From Sporosarcina sp. BP05 (lineage in GTDB: Bacteria > Bacillota > Bacilli > Bacillales_A > Planococcaceae): DNA of 64,000 nucleotides. Each line of letters begins with the position of its first letter. The first letter of the stretch is position 1. The stretch spans positions 1-64,000 of the forward strand of contig NZ_JACFTD010000009.1 of assembly GCF_014282005.1 (NCBI RefSeq). The letters run 5' to 3'. A program made the translations under genes and the position numbers. Shown in pieces: positions 37,593 through 47,471 of the stretch. The notes under the pieces were generated by a model that saw only the letters and a list, made by a program, of their open reading frames with translations, ran no database searches and had not been told where the DNA came from.

Positions 37593-37612
37593 TTAGTTTA
37601 GTAGTAAACTAA
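37593..37612. promoter_or_regulatory. Perfect inverted repeat upstream of the chemoreceptor gene
   Basis: TTAGTTTA-GTAG-TAAACTAA, about 125 bases before the MCP start. The form suits a MarR- or TetR-type operator. The rest of the 540-base gap (37196-37736) shows no gene. Confidence 0.4.
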
Positions 37613-37736
37613 TAGTTAATGGGTAAATCTGATTCCTTAGTTCTACATATTTTCACGTAGCTGCCTAAGTAACCATGCACTATTTTCCCGATTTTCTAAG
37701 ACTTAAAACACATGAATAAAGAAAGAGGTTAGCTGG

Positions 37737-39713
37737 ATGAAAAAAATCTTAATGGGCCTGGGAAACATTAAAACGAAATTAATTACGTCTTTTGCAATCG
37801 TGTTAATTATTCCTGCAATAATTATTGGAGCACTCGCTTATATGACGGCCAAAGATGCAGTTGAATCTGAGATATCGGCAGGTTTTACTGAAAATATCAA
37901 CTTATTAAACACAACGATTGACAATACTATGCAAATAAAAACACATGATATAAATACTTTTTCTACAAATATAACTTCAAGGCTATATCAGGGAGATAGC
38001 AGTCCAGAACTACGTGAAAAATTCACTCAGTACGGAGAGCTGCATCCGGAAGCCGAAATCATTTATATAGGTACAGACAAAGGTTTGTTTATACAAGAAC
38101 CTGATGTAGGGATTCCTGCGGATTATGATCCTAGAAAAAGACCTTGGTATATAGAGGCGATGGACAATAAAGGTGAAGTCATTATTTCAGAACCTTATAT
38201 ATCAGCTAGTACAAATGAAATGGTTGTTACCCTTTCCCAGGCAATAAAAGATGGTTCTGGTGTTGCAGCAGTTGATATCAACCTAAACCATTTACAAAAA
38301 ATAATCAATCAAGTGAAAATAGGTAAATCAGGATATGCCGTTTTAGTAGACAAAAGTAAAAGGTATATCGCACACCCTACCGAAGCAGCCGGAAATGAAG
38401 TAAATATTGACTTAGCCGATAAACTTTTTGCACAAGAAACCGGACAGTTTGACGCTAAGTTTGATGGTGAAGAAAGATTAACGGCTTTTGTAACCAATGA
38501 ATTAACCGGTTGGAAGCTTGCAGGATCTGTAGCCACCTCTGAGATTAATGCTGCAGCCTTACCCATTCTACAAAGAACTGCCTTGATCATCTTACTCGCG
38601 ATTATTATAGGGGCGGTAGCTGTTTACTTTATTATTAACTCCATCATTAATCCAATCAAAGACCTAAAAGAAAAAGCGATTACAATAAGCCAAGGGGACT
38701 TAACACAATATATCGATGTACAAACTAACGATGAAATCGGACATTTAGGACAAGCATTTAACGACATGCAGGAAAGTCTCAGAACATTAATTAAAAACGT
38801 TGAAAAGAGTGCTGAATTAGTAGCCTCCTCCGCTGAAGAATTATCGGCAAGTGCTGAACAAACAAGCGACGCCACAGAACAAGTCGCAACTTCAATACAA
38901 GAAGTTGCCTATAGTGCAGAGATGCAAACAGACGGGGTAGATTCGGCCGCTCAATCGTTAGCTACTATTTCTATAGATGTTACGCAAATTGCAGAAAGCT
39001 CTACGATGGCTTCTGAACTTTCTTATCGCGCGACGACTGAGGCTGAAATAGGCGGTCAAGCAGTCACGGATACAGTGAACCAAATGACCTCTATCCAAAA
39101 ATCTGTTATTGAATCAAATACAATTACCAAGTCTTTGCATGAACGATCTAAAGAAGTACGCTCGATTTTGGATGTCATTACGGGTATTGCCGGCCAAACA
39201 AATCTACTTGCTTTGAATGCTGCAATCGAAGCAGCGAGGGCTGGTGAGCATGGCAAAGGATTTGCTGTCGTAGCTGATGAAGTACGGAAGCTTGCGGAAC
39301 AATCTCAGAACTCTGCAACTGAAATTCGTGAAATCGTGGAAGGCATTCAAGTGGATACAAAGAACTCTGTTGAAATCATGGAACGTATTACGGAAAATGT
39401 ACAACAAGGCGTAGATGTATCGAATGAAGCCATTGAGAAATTCAATCAAATCATTCACAGTATGCAAGAAATCACGCCTCAAATGGAAGAAGTTTCGGCC
39501 ACCGCCCAACGAGTATCTGCATCTGTTCAAGGAGTCACTGTCACAACAAATGAAATTGCGAACAGTGCGCAAGGTAACGCGGCAGCTTCCCAAGAAGTAG
39601 CAGCGTCTTCAGAAGAGCAACTAGCTTCGATGGAAGAAATTTCTTCATCGGCTGAGTCACTATCCTTCATGGCAGAAGAATTAAAAGAATTGATTTCTAA
39701 GTTTAAGTATTAA
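37737..39713 (+). CDS. Methyl-accepting chemotaxis protein with dCache sensor
   Basis: The 658-residue receptor has TM1 (about 14-36), an extracellular dCache domain with the motif [16 protein letters not shown]2 (about 280-303), a HAMP domain ([22 protein letters not shown]) and a long signalling coiled coil. The tip, [19 protein letters not shown] then [19 protein letters not shown], contacts CheA/CheW. It resembles B. subtilis McpA/TlpA in length. DxxR in dCache suggests an amine-type ligand such as an amino acid, but the full motif is not proven. AGAGG precedes the ATG. Confidence 0.93.
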   Translation: MKKILMGLGNIKTKLITSFAIVLIIPAIIIGALAYMTAKDAVESEISAGFTENINLLNTTIDNTMQIKTHDINTFSTNITSRLYQGDSSPELREKFTQYGELHPEAEIIYIGTDKGLFIQEPDVGIPADYDPRKRPWYIEAMDNKGEVIISEPYISASTNEMVVTLSQAIKDGSGVAAVDINLNHLQKIINQVKIGKSGYAVLVDKSKRYIAHPTEAAGNEVNIDLADKLFAQETGQFDAKFDGEERLTAFVTNELTGWKLAGSVATSEINAAALPILQRTALIILLAIIIGAVAVYFIINSIINPIKDLKEKAITISQGDLTQYIDVQTNDEIGHLGQAFNDMQESLRTLIKNVEKSAELVASSAEELSASAEQTSDATEQVATSIQEVAYSAEMQTDGVDSAAQSLATISIDVTQIAESSTMASELSYRATTEAEIGGQAVTDTVNQMTSIQKSVIESNTITKSLHERSKEVRSILDVITGIAGQTNLLALNAAIEAARAGEHGKGFAVVADEVRKLAEQSQNSATEIREIVEGIQVDTKNSVEIMERITENVQQGVDVSNEAIEKFNQIIHSMQEITPQMEEVSATAQRVSASVQGVTVTTNEIANSAQGNAAASQEVAASSEEQLASMEEISSSAESLSFMAEELKELISKFKY

Positions 39714-39739
39714 TTGATCTTAGATTTCATCATGATTAG

Positions 39740-39775
39740 AAGCTTAACTTTCTCTTGTATGAATAGAGAAAGTTG
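39740..39775 (+). terminator. Terminator of the chemoreceptor gene
   Basis: AACTTTCTC and GAGAAAGTT pair, extended by AAGC/GCTT, followed by a T-rich tail. Confidence 0.75.
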
Positions 39776-39800
39776 GGCTTTTATTCTAGAATTCTATAAA

Positions 39801-39853
39801 ACAAAAAGACATCCCGAATTGCACTTAATTTCTGTGCACTTTGGGATGTCTTA
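39801..39853 (-). terminator. Terminator of the NT5C-type nucleotidase gene
   Basis: On the minus strand AAGACATCCC pairs with GGGATGTCTT, with inner GTGCA/TGCAC, followed by TTTTTGTTTT. Confidence 0.82.
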
Positions 39854-39878
39854 ATATTACCGGCGTCTAGAGAATCCA

Positions 39879-40400
39879 CTAAAGAAAATAGTCCGCGACT
39901 TCTATCCAATTGTTTAAACGGGTATAGCCAGTTGCATTTGTATTATGTGGTGCGGTAAAAAGAATTCCTATCCCTTGAAACGCTTCCAGATTGCTTGGCG
40001 TGTCATCTATTAGATAATCTGCATGAATAATACTTTTATCACCACAGAACACGAAATTCTTTTCATTCAAAAAGCTGAAATGTTTTTTTAGCCATTGATA
40101 TTTTGGCGCTAAAGAAGCTGGAAACTCCATTGCAGCGGTTACAATATAAATTTCATACTGGGCACTTAATTCTTTTATGACTTCTTGGCTGTCTTTTATC
40201 ACTTCTAATTCCAAGAAAAATGATTCGTTGTCTAAATATTGATCGACCTTCATTTCAAACCTATCATCTAAATCCGCAAGTTTTTTCCCCTGCAAATGTT
40301 GAGGGGTGTAATTCTCTTGGAATTCTTCATTGAATAACTCCAGACATTTAGCACTAAAATGCGATATGACTTCATCCATATCGATTGCGATTCTTATCAC
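39879..40400 (-). CDS. HAD-superfamily 5'(3')-nucleotidase, NT5C type
   Basis: The 173-residue protein starts MIRIAIDMDEVISHF, the HAD motif DxD region (DMDEV) of NT5C-type deoxyribonucleotidases, and has motif II IVTAAM and motif III/IV HADYLIDDTPSNLEAF. It should dephosphorylate nucleotides in the cytoplasm. The start is GTG, 8 bases after GGAG. Single-gene unit. Confidence 0.82.
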   Translation of the reverse strand: MIRIAIDMDEVISHFSAKCLELFNEEFQENYTPQHLQGKKLADLDDRFEMKVDQYLDNESFFLELEVIKDSQEVIKELSAQYEIYIVTAAMEFPASLAPKYQWLKKHFSFLNEKNFVFCGDKSIIHADYLIDDTPSNLEAFQGIGILFTAPHNTNATGYTRLNNWIEVADYFL

Positions 40401-40875
40401 AGAAATTTCTCCTTTGTTATTCGTCGTGAACTACCGAACATTTTAGTGGCATGTTTCGGAATTCAGTCCTATTCACTGTTTCTTCATATTACACCATTCA
40501 ATGATAAATATTATAACAGTTTTGGTTAGTATTTGGGTTTTCGTCAATGTATTAGGAGTTAGCTAGATGCTAATTACATACCCGGGACACCATTTTCGCC
40601 CTTCAAATTGTGGCAGCAGCTGGCACCGAATTCAATTTATATAGCACTGGACATGAAGGAACCCACGTATCTTGCTAGCCGCCTTTTGATTTGGTAAACT
40701 TGCGTTAACAATAGGATATATATAAAATACCGCTTGACGTTGGTGCGTCAAACGGCTTTGTAATAGATAGTTCCCTCAACGAGGATTGGCCTGATAGTTG
40801 AAAATAGATACCTGATACTAAGACAATTCGAAATCGAATCAGGACAAGGTGCTCTAAATTTTCACCCTCAACTTT
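40401..40875. other. Intergenic region with one orphan hairpin
   Basis: No gene seen. CCGCTTGACG and CGTCAAACGG (40730-40755) form a hairpin that, on the minus strand, is followed by TATTTT. The segment near 40600-40640 weakly resembles the degenerate repeat family. Confidence 0.4.
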
Positions 40876-41430
40876 TCATTTCCATACAGTCATATACTTC
40901 TTACGGTATTTGATATCTTCTTCCGCCCCAATTAAATCCAACGCAAGTTGTTTAATCTCTTCCTCTTTTAATTCATCATATAGTTTTTTCAAGCCTTGAA
41001 TCATATCAAATCGAATCAAGGTATAATTTTTTTCATGCGCACCGTTTCGAAAGCGATCTTCTATATGATTAAGCACAATCTCTTTTTGTTCTTTTCCAGC
41101 TAATCCGACCTGCCATATCGATTGCAGGCTATGTCGGGCTGTAACAAATTTCGGATCCTTGGTCACTTCCCATACCGCTGAAAAATCGCCTACTATGCGT
41201 TTTTCAGGATCACTTTTCGCTAGACCTACTAGGAACTGAGCACCCCTGGATCTTCGATGATTATCTTTATCTGTTAGCCATTCTTTTAGTTGGTCCCAAA
41301 CTTCATAAGCCCAGTCAACTTCTTCTTTTATAGCTGCATTAATCGCATTAAATGCTTCAAATTGAAGATTTTTGTCCTCTGCTTCCAAATTTTCGAAGTA
41401 GGATTGGGTTACACTGTCCACTTTTTTCAT
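40876..41430 (-). CDS. HEAT-repeat-like helical protein, function unknown
   Basis: About 184 residues, almost entirely amphipathic helices in pairs (VDWAYEVWDQLKEWLTDKDNH, RSRGAQFLVGLAKSDPEKRI), resembling HEAT-like repeat proteins. No catalytic motif is visible. ATG 41430 follows GGGGGAG with no spacing, while GTG 41421 lies 9 bases after it, so the true start may be the GTG. Confidence 0.65.
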   Translation of the reverse strand: MKKVDSVTQSYFENLEAEDKNLQFEAFNAINAAIKEEVDWAYEVWDQLKEWLTDKDNHRRSRGAQFLVGLAKSDPEKRIVGDFSAVWEVTKDPKFVTARHSLQSIWQVGLAGKEQKEIVLNHIEDRFRNGAHEKNYTLIRFDMIQGLKKLYDELKEEEIKQLALDLIGAEEDIKYRKKYMTVWK

Positions 41431-41523
41431 CTCCCCCAATATAAAGTTAATTACTGATTTAGGTGGCTTTTACTAAGACAACTTAGAATTACATGGTAAT
41501 CAAGCACCTTAAATTGACCTAGT

Positions 41524-41901
41524 TTATTTCAGAACGTATTCTGCAAGTACACTTTGTACTTTATAAATATTCAGGGATTTATTGAATTTCTTTTGAATTG
41601 GTGTCGAACTTCCAGATAGCCAGACTTTCAGTTCAGCATCAAGATCAAATGTTCCTGCGGTTTCGATTGAAAAATGCACAACACTTTTGTATGGAATGGA
41701 TTGATACTCAACTTTCTTTCCCGTTACGCCCTGTTTATCAACAAGTATTAATCGCTTGTTCGTAAATATTAACAAATCTCTTATTAGTTTATATGCATGT
41801 TCCACTTTTTCAGTAGGTGTAAGTAAATCTTTCAGCTCTTTCTCTACTTTGCTCACTTCAATTTCAGACGCATTTCCCAACATTCCATCAAAAATACTCA
41901 T
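41524..41901 (-). CDS. Bacterial PH-domain protein
   Basis: The 125-residue protein has a short N-terminal helix (FDGMLGNASEIEVSKVEKEL) and a bacterial pleckstrin-homology-like barrel: LLIFTNKRLILVDKQGVTGKKVEYQSIPYKSVVHFSIE. It resembles YvlB/YozO-like cytoplasmic PH proteins of unknown role. No membrane segment. Single gene. Confidence 0.75.
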   Translation of the reverse strand: MSIFDGMLGNASEIEVSKVEKELKDLLTPTEKVEHAYKLIRDLLIFTNKRLILVDKQGVTGKKVEYQSIPYKSVVHFSIETAGTFDLDAELKVWLSGSSTPIQKKFNKSLNIYKVQSVLAEYVLK

Positions 41902-42088
41902 TATAATTCCCCCAATTTATAGTTTTTTAAAGCCCCTAAAATAAATACTGCTCGGTTTGGTAACTCATATATGGCCCCCTTCGGCAAATTAATGAATTAC
42001 CCCATAGTCCTATCATTTTACCATATATTGCAGGTAGTTTGTCTGATAAGGAACAGTACCGGGTTTAGGAAAAATTATGAGGCAAACT

Positions 42089-42211
42089 TTAAAGCCGCCT
42101 TCCGTAATTGGATGAGGCTATTTTCTTTGCATATAAAAGCAATGTCTGAAGATCTTCAATTGTTCCTTGGGCAATCATTTTTATGACTTGAACAACGTTC
42201 TTCTGCCACAT
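42089..42211 (-). pseudogene. Possible short ORF or gene tail (40 codons)
   Basis: The frame reads protein-like (MIAQGTIEDLQTLLLYAKK, then IASSNYGRRL) but has no ribosome site and no recognised family. The rest of the 590-base gap 41902-42492 shows nothing else. Confidence 0.25.
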
Positions 42212-42492
42212 TCAATGGGCTCTACCTATCGCTTGCTGATACTACCATAAGTAGTAGTGAACAACCGTATCTGCTCTGAATAAAGAATGGTTTCAATTTT
42301 GTCAGGAGCCTGACATTCGTATGTAACCTCTATTATTCTTTGACCACAGAAATAATCGAAAATTGTTGCCCTCTCCTGTCACACAAATTCCGAAGACGAC
42401 ATAATTCCGCACTTTCAATCAAAATACGTGATTGTAAATCTAGATTAGGCTATGATAAAGAAAGGATTGTCCTAACAATAAAAGGAGGCAAT

Positions 42493-43005
42493 ATGATGAT
42501 CAGTCTACGACTAGCAGACGCTCTAAATCAGCAAATGAACAATGAGTTCGACGCCGCACAAGCTTATATGGCAATGGCTGCTTATTGCGAGCACAATAAT
42601 TACGCTGGCTTTGCCAATTATTATCTTCAACAAGCTGAAGAAGAACGTTTTCACGGCATGAAGATTTACAACTATATGAATGACCGCGGGATACAAGCTA
42701 AATTCTCCGCAACGTCAGAACCCAAAATTGAATTTTCAACAATATTAGATACATTTGAATCGGGTTTACAACAAGAAAAAGGCGTTACCAAGAACTTTTA
42801 TGAATTAACGGACCTCGCTTGGGAAGAAAAAGAACATGCTACGATTTCATTTTTGAGATGGTTCTTGGATGAGCAAGTTGAAGAGGAAGCATCTTTCGAT
42901 ACACATATCGAATACCTGAAACGCATCGGGGAAGATAAAAATGCATTGTATATTTATGAAAAAGAACTTGGGCAACGCAACTTCTCTGCAGAATCTGGAG
43001 AATGA
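42493..43005 (+). CDS. Ferritin (non-heme, FtnA-like)
   Basis: The 170-residue four-helix protein carries the ferroxidase ligands: Glu in [16 protein letters not shown], Glu and His in [16 protein letters not shown], then [29 protein letters not shown]. It stores iron as a 24-mer shell. AAAGGAGG lies 3-4 bases before ATG 42493 and 6-7 before the next ATG. I saw no clear Fur or PerR box. Confidence 0.92.
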   Translation: MMISLRLADALNQQMNNEFDAAQAYMAMAAYCEHNNYAGFANYYLQQAEEERFHGMKIYNYMNDRGIQAKFSATSEPKIEFSTILDTFESGLQQEKGVTKNFYELTDLAWEEKEHATISFLRWFLDEQVEEEASFDTHIEYLKRIGEDKNALYIYEKELGQRNFSAESGE

Positions 43006-43020
43006 ATTCGTCCAATAATT

Positions 43021-43063
43021 TAAAACACCCCTCACTTCCTTGATGAAGATGAGGGGTGTTTTG
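43021..43063 (+). terminator. Terminator of the ferritin gene
   Basis: AAAACACCCCTCA and TGAGGGGTGTTTT pair around a 15-base loop. Confidence 0.85.
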
Positions 43064-43174
43064 TGATTTATTGGATGATTAGCCTACATTTCTTATGCAT
43101 CGCACTTTCCTCTACTAACATGTTGATAGGTTACTAATAGTCGTGTGACTTCACCCAATATATACTGCACTATT

Positions 43175-43236
43175 GGATTCTTAAATAGGCCGCCTTACTA
43201 GTGGTAGCCGGAGCAAATTCAATGGGATTCTTTATT
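43175..43236 (-). repeat. Degenerate dispersed repeat, copy 5 (inverted)
   Basis: The minus strand reads AAAGAATCCCATTGAATTTG, CTCCGGCTACC, then GGCGGCCTATTTAAGAATCC. It matches copy 4 at 34504. Confidence 0.5.
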
Positions 43237-43441
43237 TCAAACATATATCTTTAAATTGTTTCCATGAACTATACGAGCCGCTAATTCGACGCAATCTAAT
43301 AAGTTCCTTCTAATTCCCCACCGTGACAAAATAAAGTTTTAACTATTCAGAAAAAACACCTTGTACGTTAACAGTAAATTTGGTAATGTGAACTTAGCTT
43401 CCTGTTATTCTATTCACATTTTTAATAGTTTCAAAACATTT

Positions 43442-43470
43442 TTGACAAATATTTGATAACGCTTTCATAT
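43442..43470 (+). promoter_or_regulatory. Promoter and cre site of the symporter operon
   Basis: TTGACA (43442-43447), a 17-base spacer and TCATAT. TGATAACGCTTTCA at 43454-43467 matches the cre consensus at every constrained position and covers the spacer and -10, so CcpA should repress this promoter. Confidence 0.68.
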
Positions 43471-43537
43471 GAAAGGAGGTTAATTGTCCCAATAGGCTAC
43501 TTGTTTTCGATACTTTATAAAAAAAGGGGATGAAATC

Positions 43538-43870
43538 GTGGGTAAAAGTTCGAAGAAAAATCAAGTTAATTCGGGATTGGATTATGAAAAAATTATCAAT
43601 ACACCTGAATTCAAAAAATTAGTCAAACGAAAAAGAATCTTTTCTACTCCTTACATTATTTTCTTTTTTATTGCCTATTTTACACTACCCATTCTCACAG
43701 GATATACAACCATACTTGAGAATCGAGCTATCGGCTGGATGACTTGGACATGGGTGTACTCATTAAGCATGTTCGTCATGGTGTGGGTATTTACTTCTAT
43801 CTATATGAATAAAGCGAAAAGCTTTGATATAGATGTTGAAGAAATTCTAAAGAAAAATGTTGTAAATTAA
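43538..43870 (+). CDS. DUF485 membrane protein (YwcB-like)
   Basis: The 110-residue protein has two membrane helices (PYIIFFFIAYFTLPILTG and WVYSLSMFVMVWVFTSIYM) in a charged frame, the DUF485 pattern. This small partner is usually encoded just before acetate-type symporters. The start is GTG, 8 bases after GGGG. The gene ends 15 bases before the symporter gene. Confidence 0.85.
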   Translation: MGKSSKKNQVNSGLDYEKIINTPEFKKLVKRKRIFSTPYIIFFFIAYFTLPILTGYTTILENRAIGWMTWTWVYSLSMFVMVWVFTSIYMNKAKSFDIDVEEILKKNVVN

Positions 43871-43885
43871 AGGGGGTATTTATAC

Positions 43886-45436
43886 ATGGCGGATATTATA
43901 TCAATAGCAATTTTCGTTGCAGTCATTGGACTTACACTCGGAATTACCTACTGGGCTGCTAAGCAGACAACAACTGCAAGTGATTTTTACACGGCTGGGG
44001 GATCATTAACCGGATGGCAAAACGGAATGGCGATCGCTGGAGACTACTTGTCTGCTGCATCATTCCTTGGAATTGCCGGTGCAATTTCTTTAAATGGATT
44101 TGATGGATTTTACTATAGTATCGGCTGGTTAACAGCTTATCTTGTGGTTTTATTTTTAATCGCTGAGCCACTTCGTAATCTAGGGAAATTTACGATGGCT
44201 GATATGATTGGAGCACGCTTTGGAGCAAAAAAAGTTCGAGGCGCTGCAGCGTTAAATACAATTACGATTGTATTATTTTATATGCTTGCTCAGCTTGTAG
44301 GTGCAGGTGCACTTATTAAATTACTTCTCGGAATTGACTACTGGATTGCAGTACTAATCGTTGGTGTCATGATGACAATCTACGTATTATTCGGTGGTAT
44401 GACTGCAACAAGTTGGGTTCAAATTGTGAAAGCAATTTTACTTATGGTAGGTACCATTGTTATTTCGTTCCTCGTTCTATTAAAGTTTAATTTCAACTTT
44501 ATTGGCATGTTTGATGCCATGAGAACTGCAACGCCACACGGCGATGCCTTCTTACATTCGGGAATAATCTATAAAGATCCGATTGGTTTGATATCTGTTC
44601 TAATTGCACTCATTTTAGGTACCGCTGGCTTACCGCACATTTTAATGCGTTTCTTTACGGTAAAAGATGCAAAAACAGCTCGTTCTTCTGTTATTTATGC
44701 AGTTTGGATAATAGGTATCTTCTACGTTCTAACCATTTTCCTCGGATTCGGTGCAGCTAAGTTTGTTGGCGTGGATGCAATCGTAGCTGAAAATGCTGCT
44801 GGGAACATGGCTGCGCCAATGCTGGCAGGTGTGTTAGGTGGTTCAGCATTAGAGTCATTTGTTGCAGCAGTTGCGTTCGCTACGATTTTAGCAGTTGTCG
44901 CTGGATTGGTATTATCAGGTGCATCAGCAATTGCACATGATATTTACGCCGAAATTATCAAAAAAGGGAAAGTAACTGAGAAACAGCAAGTAAGAGCTGC
45001 AAGATTTGCTGCAATTGCCGTGGCTGTTTTCTCCATTATTTTAGCGCTCGGCGCGGAAAAATTGAATGTCGCGTTTCTTGTTTCACTCGCATTCTGTATC
45101 GCGGCATCAGCGAATGTTCCAACAATTCTTTTTACAATCTATTGGAAAAAATTTAATACAACAGGTGCAGTTGCCTCAATGCTAACTGGTTTGATTGTCG
45201 CGCTCGTTCTTGTTGCATTAAGTCCTAGCGTTATTAATCCCGTAGAAGGAGCGGCATTCTTCGTTGGGCAACCACTTTTCCCATATTCAAACCCTGCCAT
45301 AATTTCAGTTCCTGCAGGATTCTTAGCAGCAATTATTGGTACACTCGTTTCATCTAAGAAGTTCGAAGCTGAAGAAATTTCTTATGCTGAAGTGAAATTT
45401 AAAGCAGAAACAGGTTATAGAGAACTTGAGCGATAA
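43886..45436 (+). CDS. Sodium:solute symporter, ActP/YwcA-like monocarboxylate (acetate) permease
   Basis: The 516-residue SSF transporter has about 13 membrane helices and the family patterns DFYTAGGSLTGWQNGMAIAGDYLSAASFLGIAG and GTAGLPHILMRFFTVKDAKTAR. Homologues ActP and YwcA import acetate or similar short acids with Na+ or H+. The preceding DUF485 gene and the cre-controlled promoter agree with a secondary carbon source. GGGGG precedes the ATG. Confidence 0.88.
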   Translation: MADIISIAIFVAVIGLTLGITYWAAKQTTTASDFYTAGGSLTGWQNGMAIAGDYLSAASFLGIAGAISLNGFDGFYYSIGWLTAYLVVLFLIAEPLRNLGKFTMADMIGARFGAKKVRGAAALNTITIVLFYMLAQLVGAGALIKLLLGIDYWIAVLIVGVMMTIYVLFGGMTATSWVQIVKAILLMVGTIVISFLVLLKFNFNFIGMFDAMRTATPHGDAFLHSGIIYKDPIGLISVLIALILGTAGLPHILMRFFTVKDAKTARSSVIYAVWIIGIFYVLTIFLGFGAAKFVGVDAIVAENAAGNMAAPMLAGVLGGSALESFVAAVAFATILAVVAGLVLSGASAIAHDIYAEIIKKGKVTEKQQVRAARFAAIAVAVFSIILALGAEKLNVAFLVSLAFCIAASANVPTILFTIYWKKFNTTGAVASMLTGLIVALVLVALSPSVINPVEGAAFFVGQPLFPYSNPAIISVPAGFLAAIIGTLVSSKKFEAEEISYAEVKFKAETGYRELER

Positions 45437-45445
45437 TTCATTCTG

Positions 45446-45488
45446 AAAAATCCCCCTCCCTAGTTTTTTGTAGATGAGGGGGATTTTT
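45446..45488 (+). terminator. Terminator after the symporter gene
   Basis: AAAAATCCCCCT and AGGGGGATTTTT pair. It may only partly stop transcription, since the next gene starts 31 bases later. Confidence 0.82.
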
Positions 45489-45519
45489 CTTTAAAATGAT
45501 GAAGGTGGTGGAATCCATA

Positions 45520-47439
45520 ATGAACAGCGAACAACAAGAAATGTATAAGAAAGTTCATGACCAGCCTATTTTTAGAGGATTATCTGGTGCGGAATTTGCT
45601 GAACTAATGGCTGAATGCAAACTTACCTATTACCGAAAGGCTAAAAAAGTGGACTACTTTAGGACGCCTGATGAAGGATTGTTACTCATTTTAAAAGGGA
45701 CAGCAGAAATATTCATAGAAGGCAATGATGGAAAATCCTTTGCTCTTGAAGAAGTTCAGGAATGTGAGGTAATCGGGCTTTCAAACATCGCTTATTATTT
45801 AGGTGAGTCAAATCGGCCACTTGATAGACACCATCTCGAATTGGAAATAGTAGAAGATTCCTATTGCCTGCAAATTCCTTTCTCTGTCGTACAAAAAAGA
45901 TTAGATGATACGGATGTCCGCGACGCCATATTGAAAAGTATGTCTATTCGACTAGCTAATGTCTACGCTTCCCTTGGTGAGCAGATTAAGTTGTCAGACG
46001 AATGGGGGGAAAGCGAGCCTTATGTACGTCGTGTAGAAGACTTTATGAACTCCCCTGCTATTACAGTCTCAGAGGACGCGGCGGTTCAGAAAATAGCACG
46101 AATAATGGTTGATAACTCAATCAGTTCGCTAATGGTAGTCAATCAACAAGAGCAATTAACGGGTATTATAACAGAAAAAGACCTTGTACAAAGAGTCGTT
46201 GCCCAAGGGTCAAACGGCGAACTAAAAGCGGTAGATGTTATGACAAAAAAGCCGCATACCATTTCCCGTCATGATTATTATTACGAAGTACTTTCGGCAT
46301 TTTATAAGAATGGGGTAAAGCACTTACCCGTCGTCCAAGGTAATCGTCTGGTTGGTGTCGTTACACTGTCAAATCTGATTTCTAAACGGGACCGTGGATC
46401 GATGGGCATATTAAAGACAATTGAAGAGTCTTCTTTTGACAATCTACCTGTCGTTAAAAATGCGATTTATGATGTATTATCAAGTTTAATTAATGATGAA
46501 ATCTCTACCATTCATACGTTGCAGATTATTACAAAATTATACGACCGACTCGCACGGCACTGTGTGAAGCTTGCTGTACAGTCATTGGAGAGGCAAGGCA
46601 AAGGTAAGCCGCCAGTTCCATTCGCGTGGTATCAGATGGGCAGTGGTGCCAGGGGCGAACAATTCATGGTGACGGATCAGGACCATTTCCTTGTCTACAC
46701 TGACCCCTATGAAGGTGATAAGAAAGAAGTAGAGACCTATTTTTCATTGCTCGGGGAAGTAATTGTTGAGCATATGGAGAAAGCTGGTTATTCCAGATGT
46801 GACGGGAAAATGATGTCTAGCGAGGCACGATGGCGCGGTTCCGTTACTGAGTGGCAGCATCGTCTGCGCAGTTGGGCGTTGAAGGCGACTGATAATGATC
46901 TATTACTTGGCTATAATTTTTTATCTTTTCGTTTTCTACTGGGTGATGCATCGTTACACAATCGGTTTGCTCGGATGGTACAAATCCAATTGAAGTCCTC
47001 GCAAACTTATCTTTATTATATGGCGCAGCAGGAACAAAACAAGCCCATACCGCAAGTAAGTCATTCCTTCTTGGCATTATTTAAAGGAAGAGGAACCCGC
47101 GAAGTCATCGATATCAAAAAAAACGCATTATTTCCAATGCATCATTGCCTGCAAATACTGGGCGTACAAAAAGACATCGTTTCCGGTACACCTTTACAAT
47201 TAATAGACGACCTAGTGAAAAAAGGTGAACTGTCTTCTGGATTTGCGGATGATATACGTCATGCGTATGAAATTGCACTGAAAACAAGAATTCAACTGTC
47301 TTGGAAAAAACATTTGCGTGATGAATCTTTTACAACTGAAATTCAGTTTGCTTTCATTCGTAGATGGGAACGGGATGAATTAACAACGATGTTAAAGACA
47401 GTCCACGCATTGCAATCACATTTACTAGCAAAATTATAA
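45520..47439 (+). CDS. cNMP-binding-like/CBS/DUF294 nucleotidyltransferase-like protein
   Basis: The 639-residue protein has an N-terminal cyclic-nucleotide-binding-like barrel (about 10-140), two CBS domains (about 165-290, with ITEKDLVQRV and GVVTLSNLI), a DUF294 nucleotidyltransferase domain with MGSGARGEQFMVTDQDHFLVY (GS and acidic metal residues) and a DUF294 C-terminal domain. The layout recalls GlnD-type sensors and suggests nucleotide-controlled protein modification, but no target is known. Such genes recur beside ActP-type symporters. I start at ATG 45520, 8 bases after GGTGG. Confidence 0.85.
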   Translation: MNSEQQEMYKKVHDQPIFRGLSGAEFAELMAECKLTYYRKAKKVDYFRTPDEGLLLILKGTAEIFIEGNDGKSFALEEVQECEVIGLSNIAYYLGESNRPLDRHHLELEIVEDSYCLQIPFSVVQKRLDDTDVRDAILKSMSIRLANVYASLGEQIKLSDEWGESEPYVRRVEDFMNSPAITVSEDAAVQKIARIMVDNSISSLMVVNQQEQLTGIITEKDLVQRVVAQGSNGELKAVDVMTKKPHTISRHDYYYEVLSAFYKNGVKHLPVVQGNRLVGVVTLSNLISKRDRGSMGILKTIEESSFDNLPVVKNAIYDVLSSLINDEISTIHTLQIITKLYDRLARHCVKLAVQSLERQGKGKPPVPFAWYQMGSGARGEQFMVTDQDHFLVYTDPYEGDKKEVETYFSLLGEVIVEHMEKAGYSRCDGKMMSSEARWRGSVTEWQHRLRSWALKATDNDLLLGYNFLSFRFLLGDASLHNRFARMVQIQLKSSQTYLYYMAQQEQNKPIPQVSHSFLALFKGRGTREVIDIKKNALFPMHHCLQILGVQKDIVSGTPLQLIDDLVKKGELSSGFADDIRHAYEIALKTRIQLSWKKHLRDESFTTEIQFAFIRRWERDELTTMLKTVHALQSHLLAKL

Positions 47440-47471
47440 GCTGTTTTCAGTTTTGGCATGGAGGTATATGT

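Noticed and set aside
37660-37700. Possible sigma-D promoter (CCCGATTT) before the chemoreceptor gene
   Set aside because: The -35 partner and spacing do not fit TAAA-N15-GCCGATAT well enough.
38502-38513. TTAACCGGTTGG inside the chemoreceptor gene, resembling the acyl-CoA operon operator
   Set aside because: It is within a coding sequence encoding LTGW, lacks the outer palindrome bases and is probably chance.
41971-42186. Plus-strand 71-codon frame before the ferritin gene
   Set aside because: No ribosome site, no recognisable domain and opposed by a more protein-like minus-strand frame.
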